Of a DNA stretch of 64,000 nt, positions 9,381 to 18,332 are shown in pieces; position 1 is the stretch's first letter, and each line of letters starts with the position of its first letter. Under the pieces are notes generated by a model. That model saw only the letters and a list, made by a program, of their open reading frames with translations, was not told where the DNA came from and did not search any database. The DNA comes from Oleispira sp963933055 (GTDB lineage: Bacteria > Pseudomonadota > Gammaproteobacteria > Pseudomonadales > Oceanobacteraceae). The stretch spans positions 1 to 64,000 of the forward strand of contig CAWVSY010000008.1 in the NCBI GenBank assembly GCA_963933055.1, written 5' to 3'. Made by a program: the position numbers and the translations under genes.

Positions 9381-10118
9381 ATGAACGACTCACTGAAACC
9401 TGATGATGCTCTAGCAGACGATTCTTCAGCGACGGGCTTATGGGCTTCGATTCGTAAAAATGCGGTTGGTTTAGGCATGTTTGCCATTGTCACCGCAGGC
9501 TCTATTGGCATTGCACAAGTAGCGACCAAAAGCAGTATCGACCGAAACATTGAAATTGCTCAAGCAAAAGCACTGCATGAAATCGTACCTCAGGGTGATT
9601 ACGATAACGATTTATTAAACGATACCGTTTCTCTTGGAAATAAAGATCCAGATGATGATATTCATGCGCGCTGGAATGTACGATTACTTGGGCCAATAGC
9701 TGAAAATGCTGTCGCCTATATCGCACGTAAAAATGGCAAGGCCCATACTATTATTTTGCCCGTCACAGCACCCGACGGCTATACCGCCAATATTGATATG
9801 ATCGTTGGTATCAAAATGGATGGCAGCTTAGCCGGAGTAAGGGTCATCAATCATAAAGAAACACCGGGATTAGGTGATAAAATTGAAGCGAAAAAGAACC
9901 CTTGGATTCTTCAATTCCCGGGACTTTCATTATCAAGCCCTGAAGAAAAATCTTGGGCCGTCAAAAAAGACGGTGGCGAGTTTGATCAATTCACCGGAGC
10001 AACCATTACTCCGCGCGCCGTGGTGCGATCAGTACGTCTCGCATTACAATTTTTTCAGCAGCATGGCAAAGCATTAGCGGCCGAGCCTCAGCAAGAAGGT
10101 ATTTCACATGGCGAATAA
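9381..10118 (+). CDS. rnfG: Rnf complex subunit G, periplasmic FMN subunit
   Basis: A 245-aa protein with one N-terminal membrane helix (about 33-55) and a periplasmic FMN-binding domain. The motif D202-x-x-T-G-A-T208 (DQFTGATITP) is the ApbE recognition sequence, so T208 should carry FMN by a phosphoester bond. The segment HKETPGLGDKIE is conserved in RnfG/NqrC proteins. Its 3' end overlaps the start of rnfE by 11 nt. Confidence 0.96.
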   Translation: MNDSLKPDDALADDSSATGLWASIRKNAVGLGMFAIVTAGSIGIAQVATKSSIDRNIEIAQAKALHEIVPQGDYDNDLLNDTVSLGNKDPDDDIHARWNVRLLGPIAENAVAYIARKNGKAHTIILPVTAPDGYTANIDMIVGIKMDGSLAGVRVINHKETPGLGDKIEAKKNPWILQFPGLSLSSPEEKSWAVKKDGGEFDQFTGATITPRAVVRSVRLALQFFQQHGKALAAEPQQEGISHGE

Positions 10119-10821
10119 ATCCTTACAAGAAATCTCTTTAGATGGTCTATGGAAGAACAACCCAGCCCTTGTGCAACTACTAGGCTTATGCCCACTGCTC
10201 GCAGTGACAGGCACAGTGGTGAATGCAATTGGCTTAGGCTTAGCAACCATTCTAGTATTGGTCGGATCCAACCTAGCCGTATCACTTATTCGTAATCACG
10301 TTTCAGATGCGGTGCGCTTACCAGCATTCGTTATGATTATTGCTTCGTTTGTGACAGTTACCGAATTAGTCATGCAGGCATTAACGTATGAGCTGTATCA
10401 GATTCTTGGTATTTTCATCCCATTAATCGTAACCAATTGCGCTATTCTTGGTCGTGCCGATGCTTTCGCTTCAAAGAATGGCTTAATTCCTTCCATGGTC
10501 GATGGCTTCACCATGGGCTTAGGCTTTACCATAGTATTAATTTTACTCGGCATGATTCGTGAAGTTATTGGTCAAGGTACCTTATTTACCAACATGAGCT
10601 TGATCTTCGGCGAGATGGCGGCCAACTGGCAAATTGTTGTTTTTAATGACTACCCTGATTTCTTATTCGCTATTCTTCCACCCGGCGCTTTTGTTGCAAT
10701 GGGGTTAATTATCGCGATTAAAAATCTGGTCGATAACTACCTAGAAGAAAAAGCCAAAGCCAATCAAGCAGAAGTCGAAGTTGGCTCTAAAAGAGCTCGT
10801 GTTACAGGAAAAATCAGCTAA
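10108..10821 (+). CDS. rnfE: Rnf complex subunit E
   Basis: A 237-aa membrane protein paralogous to RnfA, sharing LVQLLGLCPLLAVTGTVVNA and FIPLIVTNCAILGRADAFA. RnfA and RnfE pack as inverted repeats and share the intramembrane [2Fe-2S] cluster. The C-terminal tail is charged and cytoplasmic. It is the last gene of the rnf operon here. Neither rnfH nor nth follows, unlike E. coli; a diguanylate cyclase gene does, after about 100 nt. Confidence 0.96.
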   Translation: MANKSLQEISLDGLWKNNPALVQLLGLCPLLAVTGTVVNAIGLGLATILVLVGSNLAVSLIRNHVSDAVRLPAFVMIIASFVTVTELVMQALTYELYQILGIFIPLIVTNCAILGRADAFASKNGLIPSMVDGFTMGLGFTIVLILLGMIREVIGQGTLFTNMSLIFGEMAANWQIVVFNDYPDFLFAILPPGAFVAMGLIIAIKNLVDNYLEEKAKANQAEVEVGSKRARVTGKIS

Positions 10822-10925
10822 AAGCACGGCTAACGTTACTTTTAATAACCAAGCCATACACTCTGTAACTGGTATATTCTCAAAAACCTCCGATACTGAA
10901 TGTTCAAGGAGTGACATTCAGTATC

Positions 10926-12212
10926 ATGCAAGCTAACAAAGTTTCATCGCAAGTGGCCTTTTTAAGCGCCGCCCAAACCCTATTAAGCATCGCCCGCCCA
11001 TGGTTTATCGCTACCTGCTTACTTATCTCAGCAATCGTATTACTGCCTAATGCCGCACAGCTAGATACCAACTATCAACTGCTTCTAAAATACTTACCTT
11101 ATGCTTTAGGTCTTATAGTCATCATCCTAGGCCAACAGTTTGTACAAGGACGAATTTCGATGGCTGCCGTAAATCTCTTGGTAGGGTATGCGATTATTCA
11201 AACACAGTTACAAGCACCATTAGAGCAAGAGAACATTCGTGCTTATTTCACGCTCCTAAGCATTTTCTGGCCACTCAACTTCTTCATTATTTATTGGTTA
11301 CCAGAGCGTAAGCTCGCCTCTCCATTCGGCATTTTTCTCTGTGCCTTTATTAGCTTTCAGATAACTGCGGGATATTTATTCACCCACTACCTTCCTGATT
11401 TTTCCAAATACCTAGAGGACTACCTCGCACTGCATCCCTTTCAAGAAAATAGCGCACACTTTATGGCACAGTGGATGCTGCCACTATTAAGCAGTGTGAT
11501 TTTATTTCTAATGTACGTCGTATTATTTACCCATACACTCATCAAACGAGATCGCAGCGACTGCGCATTACTTATCAGCCTGATTGCTAGCATTCTCATT
11601 TGCGCATGGTTCGACCAAGCCGCAATTTCAAGCGTATTCAGCAGCTCAGTTGCATGCGCTCTCTTAATTACCTTACTGATCAATAGCCATGACCTTGCCT
11701 TTTTAGATGAGCTCACAGGTCTTCCTGGGCGCCGAGCCTTAATGAATGAATTAAAGCATTGCGGTAAATACTATTGCATTGTCATGGCCGACATTGATCA
11801 TTTCAAAAAATTCAACGATACCCACGGTCACGATACCGGTGATGACGTTTTAAGGGTTGTCGCTCAAGAGTTAGCAAAAGTTCGTGGGGGAGGTAAAGCT
11901 TTTCGATATGGGGGAGAAGAGTTCACCTTACTTTTTAAACGTAAAAGTGCAGAAGAGAGTGAGCCTTACATTGAAAGCATTCGTCAAAGCATCGAAAGCT
12001 ATCCACTCATCATTAGAGACAAGAAAAACAGACCGGCGAAAAAGGATAAAAATAGTAAGAAAATACAAGGATCTACGACCCAAGTACAGGTCACCGTGAG
12101 CTTTGGCATTGCTCAAAGACAGGCAGAACAAAAGGCTGAAGACGTTATGAAGAGTGCTGACCAAGCACTTTACCGAGCCAAAGAGCAAGGCCGTAATTGC
12201 ATCGCCAGATAA
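10926..12212 (+). CDS. Membrane-anchored GGDEF diguanylate cyclase
   Basis: The N-terminal half (about 20-250) has six to eight hydrophobic segments and acts as an unassigned membrane sensor. A GGDEF domain follows from about LDELTGLPGRRALMNEL. The active-site loop is G329-G-E-E-F333, an accepted active variant, so synthesis of c-di-GMP from two GTP is predicted. The usual inhibitory RxxD site before the loop reads RGGG, so feedback inhibition is probably lost. A lysine-rich insertion (KKDKNSKK) lies inside the domain. GTG at 10911 is also in frame but overlaps the AAGGAG ribosome site, so ATG 10926 was chosen. Confidence 0.9.
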   Translation: MQANKVSSQVAFLSAAQTLLSIARPWFIATCLLISAIVLLPNAAQLDTNYQLLLKYLPYALGLIVIILGQQFVQGRISMAAVNLLVGYAIIQTQLQAPLEQENIRAYFTLLSIFWPLNFFIIYWLPERKLASPFGIFLCAFISFQITAGYLFTHYLPDFSKYLEDYLALHPFQENSAHFMAQWMLPLLSSVILFLMYVVLFTHTLIKRDRSDCALLISLIASILICAWFDQAAISSVFSSSVACALLITLLINSHDLAFLDELTGLPGRRALMNELKHCGKYYCIVMADIDHFKKFNDTHGHDTGDDVLRVVAQELAKVRGGGKAFRYGGEEFTLLFKRKSAEESEPYIESIRQSIESYPLIIRDKKNRPAKKDKNSKKIQGSTTQVQVTVSFGIAQRQAEQKAEDVMKSADQALYRAKEQGRNCIAR

Positions 12213-12228
12213 TAATCAAGCAGGCATA

Positions 12229-12266
12229 AAAAAACCGGTCTCATGTTGCCATGAGACCGGTTTTTT
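12229..12266. terminator. Bidirectional terminator between the cyclase gene and oadB
   Basis: A perfect 17-bp stem (12229-12245 with 12250-12266) has a 4-nt loop, with A6 on one side and T6 on the other. It sits between the convergent stop codons at 12212 and 12288 and can end transcription from both strands. Confidence 0.93.
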
Positions 12267-12287
12267 ATTGGCTATCGAATGAACAGA

Positions 12288-13460
12288 TTAGCTTAAGAAG
12301 CTAATCATTACACCCGCAGCAACTGCCGAACCAATAACACCCGCAACGTTTGGACCCATTGCATGCATTAATAAGAAGTTCTGACCGTTAGCTTCAAGGC
12401 CAACCTTGTTCGATACACGCGCCGCCATTGGAACAGCAGAAACACCTGCAGAACCAATCAAAGGATTCACTTTCTCTTTAAAGAATAAGTTCATTCCCTT
12501 AGCCATCAATACACCGGCTGCTGTACCAACACAGAATGCTGTTAAACCAAGAATCAAAATACTTAGCGTATCAAAATTCAAGAATTTGTCAGCACTCATC
12601 TTAGAACCAACACCAAGGCCCAAGAAGATAGTCACAACGTTGATCAAAGCGTTCTGAACAGTATCACTTAAACGGTCTACTACACCCGATTCTTTCATCA
12701 AGTTACCAAAGCAGAACATACCTAATAGCGGTGCTGCGGAAGGTAAGCACAAGGCTACCAATACCAGCACAACAATTGGGAACATGATTTTTTCAGACTG
12801 GCTTACTTCACGAGCCTGAACCATAACCATTTTACGTTCTTCTTCAGTCGTAAACAGCTTCATAATTGGCGGCTGGATCATAGGAACCAATGCCATGTAT
12901 GAATACGCTGCTACCGCAATGGCACCTAATAATTCAGGAGCCAACTTAGAAGCGATAAAGATAGACGTTGGGCCATCGGCACCACCGATAATACCAATTG
13001 CGGCTGCTTGCTGAATGGTGAAATCCATCAAGCCGGCATCGGTTGCCAATACGGCGCCCGCAACGGTACCAAAGATACCGAACTGAGCTGCTGCACCTAG
13101 CAATAGTGTTTTAGGGTTCGCTAATAACGGACCAAAGTCTGTCATTGCGCCTACGCCCATGAAGATTAAAAGAGGAAATAAACCCGTTTCAATACCGGCA
13201 TGGTAAATGTAGTACAGCAAACCTGCTGGACTATCTAAATGGCCATCAGCCGCGTAAACAGCCGGAGCATAAAAATCAGCACCTGGAATGTTTACAAAGA
13301 TAGTACCAATAGCGATTGGTAATAATAGCAATGGTTCGAATTGAAATTTCGGGTGTATTGCTAAAAATAGCAATAAACAACCGATTGAAATCATCGCAAA
13401 TTGGCCAACTGTCAACTGATAAAAACCAGTGTCTTGCCAAAGATTAATTAAGCTTTCCAT
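12288..13460 (-). CDS. oadB: Oxaloacetate decarboxylase sodium pump, beta subunit
   Basis: A 390-aa membrane protein of the sodium-translocating decarboxylase beta family. The conserved region GIIGGADGPTSIFIASKLAPE carries the aspartate that binds Na+ in this family. The segment SYMALVPMIQPPIMK and the Gly-rich C-terminus (GPNVAGVIGSAVAAGV) are also typical. It decarboxylates the carboxybiotin carried by OadA and pumps Na+ out of the cell. It lies 12 nt after oadA in the order oadG-oadA-oadB. Confidence 0.96.
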   Translation of the reverse strand: MESLINLWQDTGFYQLTVGQFAMISIGCLLLFLAIHPKFQFEPLLLLPIAIGTIFVNIPGADFYAPAVYAADGHLDSPAGLLYYIYHAGIETGLFPLLIFMGVGAMTDFGPLLANPKTLLLGAAAQFGIFGTVAGAVLATDAGLMDFTIQQAAAIGIIGGADGPTSIFIASKLAPELLGAIAVAAYSYMALVPMIQPPIMKLFTTEEERKMVMVQAREVSQSEKIMFPIVVLVLVALCLPSAAPLLGMFCFGNLMKESGVVDRLSDTVQNALINVVTIFLGLGVGSKMSADKFLNFDTLSILILGLTAFCVGTAAGVLMAKGMNLFFKEKVNPLIGSAGVSAVPMAARVSNKVGLEANGQNFLLMHAMGPNVAGVIGSAVAAGVMISFLS

Positions 13461-13472
13461 TAACCAGCTCCT

Positions 13473-15242
13473 TTAAGCGATGGTATACAGAGTATCGCCA
13501 ACTTTAACAGAAGCGCCTTCACTAGTAGTTACACTACCAATGGTGCCTGTTTTAGGTGCACGAATCTCAGTTTCCATTTTCATTGCTTCAAGAATGACAA
13601 CAACATCACCTTCTGCAACGGCTTGGCCTGGTTGAACAAGTACTTTCCAGATATTACCCGCAAGAGGCGCTTTCTGTGGTTCACCACCACCGACCGCACC
13701 GGTAGGAGCTGCGGCGGCTGGAGCTGCGCCACCCATGCTCATTGGCGCACCATTAACGGCGGCCATTTCAGTAACATCACCACCATCATCAACCTTAACA
13801 ACGTATTCGTTGCCATCAACTGAGATAGTGAAGGTATCTTCTTCGTCTTTAGGTGCTGGCTCGAAGAAATCTGGGTTACCACGATTTTCTAAGAACCCTG
13901 GAGCAACCTGTGGGAACAATGCGTAAGTCAATGCATCATCAATCTTGTCTGCTGCAAGCTTAAAGCCTTTTTCAGCGGCAAGCTTATCAACATCAGCAAT
14001 GATTTGATCCATTTCGTCATCGATCAAATCGGCTGGGCGACAAGTGATTACTTCAGCGCCGTCTAATACGCGAGCTTGTAATTCAGCATTCATAGCTGAA
14101 GGTGCTGCGCCGTATTCGCCTTTCAAGATACCTTGAGTTTCTTTCGAGATTGACTTGTAACGCTCGCCTGTCAATACGTTCAATACGGCTTGAGTACCAA
14201 CGATTTGAGAGGTTGGCGTTACCAAAGGAATGAAACCTAGATCTTCACGTACACGTGGGATTTCAGCCAATACTTCATCAAACTTGTCAGATGCGCCTTG
14301 CTCTCTCAACTGGTTTTCCATGTTAGTTAACATGCCACCAGGAACTTGAGCAACTAGGATACGTGAATCTGTCCCCCGTAGAGCGCCTTCAAATTTAGCG
14401 TACTTCTTACGAACGCCACGGAAATAAGCCGCGATTTCTTCAAGCAATAATAGATCGATATTAGTATCACGACCTGTGCCTTTTAATGCCGCCACAACAG
14501 ATTCTGTTGCAGTATGACCATAAGTCATAGACATAGAAGAGATGGCTGTATCTACACGGTCAACACCCGCTTCAGCCGCTTTCAGGATTGTCATATCAGA
14601 CAAGCCAGACGTTGCGTGAGCGTGTAATTGAACTTCAAGATCAGTTTGTGCTTTTAACTTAGAGATAAGTTCGAAAGCATCATACGGAGTCAGAACACCG
14701 GCCATATCTTTAATGGCGATAGAGTCTGCACCCATATCTTCAATCTTCTTAGCAAGGTCTACCCAAGAGTCCAGAGTATGTACTGGGCTCGTAGTATAAG
14801 ACAAAGTACCCTGCGCGTGCTTACCTTGGTTTTTAACGGCTTTTAAAGCGGTTTCCAAGTTGCGAGGGTCATTCATTGCATCGAATACACGGAATACGTC
14901 AACGCCATTTGTAGCTGCACGCTCAACGAATTTTTCAACTACATCATCTGCGTAGTGGCGGTAACCTAATAGGTTTTGACCACGAAGAAGCATTTGATGC
15001 GGAGTCTTAGGCATCGCTTTCTTGAATTCGCGGATGCGATCCCAAGGGTCTTCACCAAGGAAACGGATGCAAGAATCAAATGTTGCACCGCCCCAAGATT
15101 CAAGTGACCAGTAGCCAACCTGATCCAGTTTTTCAGCGATAGGAAGCATGTCATCAATGCGCATGCGTGTTGCCAGTATAGACTGGTGTGCGTCGCGTAA
15201 TACGACGTCTGTGATACCAAGAGGTTTCTTAGAATCGGTCAT
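13473..15242 (-). CDS. oadA: Oxaloacetate decarboxylase, alpha subunit (biotin carrier)
   Basis: 589 aa. The N-terminal carboxyltransferase domain (about 1-270) begins ITDVVLRDAHQSILATRM, with the conserved metal-site segment VQLHAHATSGLSDM. A conserved PYC/OADA domain follows. A proline/alanine linker (about 510-530) leads to the biotinyl domain, with the acceptor lysine K555 in EAMKMET. It transfers CO2 from oxaloacetate to biotin, giving pyruvate. Pyruvate carboxylase B subunits look similar, but the flanking oadG and oadB settle the assignment. Confidence 0.96.
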   Translation of the reverse strand: MTDSKKPLGITDVVLRDAHQSILATRMRIDDMLPIAEKLDQVGYWSLESWGGATFDSCIRFLGEDPWDRIREFKKAMPKTPHQMLLRGQNLLGYRHYADDVVEKFVERAATNGVDVFRVFDAMNDPRNLETALKAVKNQGKHAQGTLSYTTSPVHTLDSWVDLAKKIEDMGADSIAIKDMAGVLTPYDAFELISKLKAQTDLEVQLHAHATSGLSDMTILKAAEAGVDRVDTAISSMSMTYGHTATESVVAALKGTGRDTNIDLLLLEEIAAYFRGVRKKYAKFEGALRGTDSRILVAQVPGGMLTNMENQLREQGASDKFDEVLAEIPRVREDLGFIPLVTPTSQIVGTQAVLNVLTGERYKSISKETQGILKGEYGAAPSAMNAELQARVLDGAEVITCRPADLIDDEMDQIIADVDKLAAEKGFKLAADKIDDALTYALFPQVAPGFLENRGNPDFFEPAPKDEEDTFTISVDGNEYVVKVDDGGDVTEMAAVNGAPMSMGGAAPAAAAPTGAVGGGEPQKAPLAGNIWKVLVQPGQAVAEGDVVVILEAMKMETEIRAPKTGTIGSVTTSEGASVKVGDTLYTIA

Positions 15243-15301
15243 GGGTTATGGCCTTTTCTTCCGTTAACGTTGTTGACGTATTGGTTATCCGAATCCGTGC
15301 G

Positions 15302-15541
15302 CTACTTTTGGCGCGCACGATGCTCTTTTACTGCAGCTGCTAATACTTTTAGCAACTGTGGGTCTGCGCCTTGAGAAGGTGCTGTTACCGCAACTTGCGG
15401 AACAACAACAGGCTCTGGAGCAAACTTATTTACTACTTTAGACATCAGGCCAGTAGCGAAAATCAGCAATACCAAAAAGGCAAATACTGTTCCCATACCA
15501 AACGCCATCAGCTCTAAACCACTCGAAACTAGCTCAGACAT
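15302..15541 (-). CDS. oadG: Oxaloacetate decarboxylase, gamma subunit
   Basis: A 79-aa protein with one N-terminal membrane helix (about 10-33, MAFGMGTVFAFLVLLIFATGL) and a short polar C-terminal tail ending VKEHRARQK. This is the usual form of OadG, which assembles OadA with OadB and helps bind the metal ion. It is the first gene of the oadGAB operon, 59 nt before oadA. Confidence 0.9.
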   Translation of the reverse strand: MSELVSSGLELMAFGMGTVFAFLVLLIFATGLMSKVVNKFAPEPVVVPQVAVTAPSQGADPQLLKVLAAAVKEHRARQK

Positions 15542-15986
15542 GCCGGCTGATCCTCATATAAAATTTACTCGCCTATTTTTTGAACTTAATTAATTTTTTA
15601 AAACTTAATTAAAAATAGTTCACCCAAACAGGGTAAAAGGCACCCTAATGTACTGAAAATACTACATTTTGACAAGTTGTATGACACTTTTTGTGAGATT
15701 AACTGCACTTTTCGTAAACAGATGTCTCTAGGCGAGGTAATAAGGGAATTATGGGAATTAAGCAAAAAGAAGAACGACTGTATGAATCGTGTCCCTAGAG
15801 ATAACATCATTTACAAAAACTGAATTCAATAACAATAAAATAGAAAGGATAGATAAAGATAATAAGCGAGAAGGTAATAAACGAGAAAATAAAAATATAC
15901 GATATAGAATCAATAAAATAACGGATACTAACTTTTAGGATGTATTAACTTGAAGATATTCTGGAATGGTTTACTAAAGTCTTAAA
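15542..15986. other. Intergenic region upstream of oadG
   Basis: 445 bp with no convincing gene. A 70-codon frame on the minus strand has no family resemblance and no ribosome site. The region should contain the oadG promoter, which I could not place. It holds a GGGAATT direct repeat near 15745 and a 15-bp tandem repeat at 15861-15890, listed separately. Confidence 0.6.
15861..15890. repeat. Two-copy 15-bp tandem repeat
   Basis: Two adjacent 15-bp units share the pattern AATAARCGAGAARRT, at 15861-15875 and 15876-15890. They lie about 320 bp upstream of oadG and just beyond the tRNA-Arg genes. They could be a binding site or chance in purine-rich DNA. Confidence 0.5.
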
Positions 15987-16063
15987 TGGTGCGCTTGGTA
16001 GGAGTCGAACCTACGACCACCTGGTTCGTAGCCAGGTACTCTATCCAGCTGAGCTACAAGCGC
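15987..16063 (-). tRNA. tRNA-Arg(ACG), copy 2
   Basis: A 77-nt minus-strand cloverleaf starts GCGCTTG and ends CAAGCGC-A-CCA with the CCA encoded. The anticodon loop CTACGAA gives anticodon ACG (read as ICG after deamination). It is identical in sequence to the copy at 16126-16202, with a 62-nt spacer between them, so the two are probably co-transcribed. Confidence 0.96.
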
Positions 16064-16125
16064 ACATCAAGATCTAACAACACGAATTTTTCAGTTTATT
16101 TTCTAGATTAGATCTAGAGAATAAA

Positions 16126-16202
16126 TGGTGCGCTTGGTAGGAGTCGAACCTACGACCACCTGGTTCGTAGCCAGGTACTCTATCCAGCTGAGCTACAAGC
16201 GC
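16126..16202 (-). tRNA. tRNA-Arg(ACG), copy 1
   Basis: 77 nt including CCA, with the same acceptor stem, anticodon ACG and T-loop (GTTCGACTC) as the second copy. It is the first gene after a consensus promoter. Tandem tRNA-Arg(ACG) genes next to tRNA-Ser and csrA are also found in pseudomonads. Confidence 0.96.
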
Positions 16203-16217
16203 ATATCGTGGCGGCGT

Positions 16218-16245
16218 ATTATATAGAGTAACTATTCAGTGTCAA
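16218..16245 (-). promoter_or_regulatory. Consensus promoter of the tRNA-Arg pair
   Basis: On the minus strand a perfect TTGACA (16240-16245), a 16-nt spacer and a perfect TATAAT (16218-16223) lie just before the tRNA-Arg genes. The GC-rich stretch following the -10 (ACGCCGCC) is typical of stable-RNA promoters under stringent control. Confidence 0.8.
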
Positions 16246-16346
16246 TCTTTTATTTAACATTTATTCAATAATATATTTTGAACTACTTTAAACAAATATC
16301 TAACTTTTTATTTCTCAGTACACCAATGTTGATTCCACTTTAAAAG

Positions 16347-16436
16347 TGGCGGAGAGGGAGGGATTCGAACCCTCGATAAGATTTCTCCTATACACCCTTA
16401 GCAGGGGCGCGCTTTCAGCCACTCAGCCACCTCTCC
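16347..16436 (-). tRNA. tRNA-Ser(GCT)
   Basis: A 90-nt minus-strand gene with encoded CCA and acceptor stem GGAGAGG/CCTCTCC. It has the long variable arm expected of tRNA-Ser and the anticodon loop CTGCTAA (anticodon GCT, reading AGC/AGU). It lies between csrA and the tRNA-Arg pair. A possible -10 (TATTAT, complement of 16451-16456) is just upstream. Confidence 0.96.
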
Positions 16437-16524
16437 TCAACACAGGGCGAATAATACCATGTTTTTTTCTTTTGCATAGCTTATTTATAAAAAAAGTTAA
16501 AATTTCTTCATAAATATTAATATG

Positions 16525-16722
16525 TTAGAAGTTTCCGCTTGGTTCGCCTTCACCATTTTTCTCACGCTGAATGCGCTGATAGATCTCTTCACGGTGAACC
16601 GCGACTTCTTTAGGCGCATTAACACCGATGCGAACTTGATTACCTTTTACACCTAAAACGGTTACGGTAACTTCATCACCAATCATTAATGTTTCACCTA
16701 CACGGCGAGTCAAAATTAGCAT
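16525..16722 (-). CDS. csrA: Carbon storage regulator CsrA/RsmA
   Basis: A 65-aa RNA-binding protein starting MLILTRRVGETLMIGDEVTVTVLG, with the binding residues L4, R6/R7 and the region VAVHREEIYQRI around R44 (GVNAPKEVAVHREEI). It binds GGA motifs in mRNA leaders and controls translation and stability of global target sets. Its place after lysC and before the tRNAs matches other gammaproteobacteria. Confidence 0.97.
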   Translation of the reverse strand: MLILTRRVGETLMIGDEVTVTVLGVKGNQVRIGVNAPKEVAVHREEIYQRIQREKNGEGEPSGNF

Positions 16723-16968
16723 TAGATTCTCCTAATCTATACTTTGTACTTTATTTAATAGTACAGTGAATATTTCACGAATTGCTTGTTTCTAGGGTGT
16801 ATGCCCAAGTATCGCTCTCGATACCTAGGCGAGATGTATCCCTACCTTTGTATTCAGTATTGCCTACCTTTGGCAAAATGAAAGCAAATGCGGGGATTCA
16901 TCCAGAACTTTTACAGATGTGTAGGCACTCCGGCCCACACTGAAGGTTATATCAGACTTTCGCCTGAG

Positions 16969-18198
16969 TTATTCTTCATCCTTAGCATCAAGGCCAAACG
17001 CGGTGTGCAACGCGCGTACTGCAAGTTCTAGATATTTTTCTGCGATAACAACAGAGATTTTGATCTCAGAAGTCGTAATCGCTTGAATATTGATGGATTC
17101 ATCCGCCAATACTTTAAACATTTTACTAGCAACGCCTGCATGAGAGCGCATACCAACACCAACCATAGATACCTTACAGATATCATCAGTACCCGATACT
17201 TCACGAGCACCCAATTCAGCCGCTGTATTTTTCAAAACTTCTAACGCTTTATTGTAGTCATTACGATGTATGGTAAACGTAAAGTCGGTCGTACCGTCTT
17301 CCGCTACATTTTGTACAATCATATCAACTTCAACATTTGCATCACTAATTGGACACAAAATTTTAGAAGCAACACCTGGAATATCAGGTACGCCTTTCAC
17401 TGTTACTTTGGCTTCATCGCGATTAAACGCAATACCGGAAATGACTGGATTTTCCACGGAGCTATTCTCCTCCATTGTAATGAGAGTGCCAGGGCCATCA
17501 TCAAAAGTAGAAAGTACGCGTAAAGGTACTTTGTATTTCCCTGCAAACTCGACCGAACGGATCTGTAAGATTTTTGAACCAAGACTTGCCATCTCTAGCA
17601 TTTCTTCGAACGTTACCTTCTCCATGCGGCGAGCATTAGGAACGACTCGCGGGTCGGTAGTATAAACACCATCTACGTCTGTATAAATCTGAGCTTCATC
17701 AGCACCCAGCGCTGCGGCAAGCGCAACTCCTGTTGTGTCCGAACCACCGCGACCCAATGTCGTAATGTTGTTATCACTATCAACACCCTGAAAACCGGCT
17801 ACGATACACACATTACCGGCGTCTAATTGCTTGCGCATAGCGGCGGTTTCAATGTCTTCGATTCGGGCTTTCATATAAGCACTGTCGGTTTTAATACCTA
17901 CTTGCCATCCAGTGAATGATTTAGCACCAACACCGCGTTTCTGTAACGCCATTGCCAATAAAGCAATCGTTACTTGTTCGCCTGTTGAAACCAATACATC
18001 CATTTCTCGTGGAGTTGGATTATCCGAGATGCTATTTGCAAGACCAATAAGACGATTCGTCTCGCCACTCATTGCTGATACAGCAACCACTATTTGGTGG
18101 CCTGCATCATGGAAGGACTTTACTTTATCAGCGACATGCTCGATGCGCTCGACGGTGCCTACCGAAGTACCGCCGTACTTTTGTACGTATAACGCCAT
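16969..18198 (-). CDS. lysC: Aspartate kinase
   Basis: The 409-aa protein starts MALYVQKYGGTSVGTVERI, the kinase signature. The N-terminal kinase domain (about 1-240) contains the FQGVDSDNNITTLGRGGSDTT segment. Two ACT regulatory domains follow (about 265-405), so lysine and threonine feedback is expected. It makes aspartyl phosphate for lysine, threonine, methionine and diaminopimelate synthesis. The gene lies between alaS and csrA, with the alaS terminator upstream, so it needs its own promoter in 18199-18260. Confidence 0.96.
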   Translation of the reverse strand: MALYVQKYGGTSVGTVERIEHVADKVKSFHDAGHQIVVAVSAMSGETNRLIGLANSISDNPTPREMDVLVSTGEQVTIALLAMALQKRGVGAKSFTGWQVGIKTDSAYMKARIEDIETAAMRKQLDAGNVCIVAGFQGVDSDNNITTLGRGGSDTTGVALAAALGADEAQIYTDVDGVYTTDPRVVPNARRMEKVTFEEMLEMASLGSKILQIRSVEFAGKYKVPLRVLSTFDDGPGTLITMEENSSVENPVISGIAFNRDEAKVTVKGVPDIPGVASKILCPISDANVEVDMIVQNVAEDGTTDFTFTIHRNDYNKALEVLKNTAAELGAREVSGTDDICKVSMVGVGMRSHAGVASKMFKVLADESINIQAITTSEIKISVVIAEKYLELAVRALHTAFGLDAKDEE

Positions 18199-18261
18199 GA
18201 TTCTGACTAGCTGAAGAAAAAGGGGCCCAATTAAACACTAATTCTGCTTACATTTGAACAA

Positions 18262-18297
18262 AAAAAAGACGATTGATTCGTTTATCAATCGCCTTTT
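18262..18297 (-). terminator. Rho-independent terminator of alaS
   Basis: On the minus strand the arms AAAAGGCGATTGAT and ATCAATCGTCTTTT pair through one G-U wobble around a short loop, followed by a T tract (complement of A8 at 18260-18267). It begins about 35 nt after the alaS stop. Confidence 0.85.
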
Positions 18298-18332
18298 CTG
18301 AAATAAAGCGGGCAAAAATCTACATTAAAATG

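Noticed and set aside
13473..15242. oadA as pyruvate carboxylase subunit B
   Set aside because: The domains match both, but the flanking oadG and oadB form the sodium-pump operon.
15598..15810. 70-codon minus-strand frame upstream of oadG
   Set aside because: No ribosome site, no recognisable fold and a typical AT-rich spacer composition.
15987..16202. Duplicated tRNA-Arg genes as an integration scar (attachment sites)
   Set aside because: Both copies are complete, only 62 nt apart and share a consensus promoter; no integrase or foreign DNA lies between or beside them.
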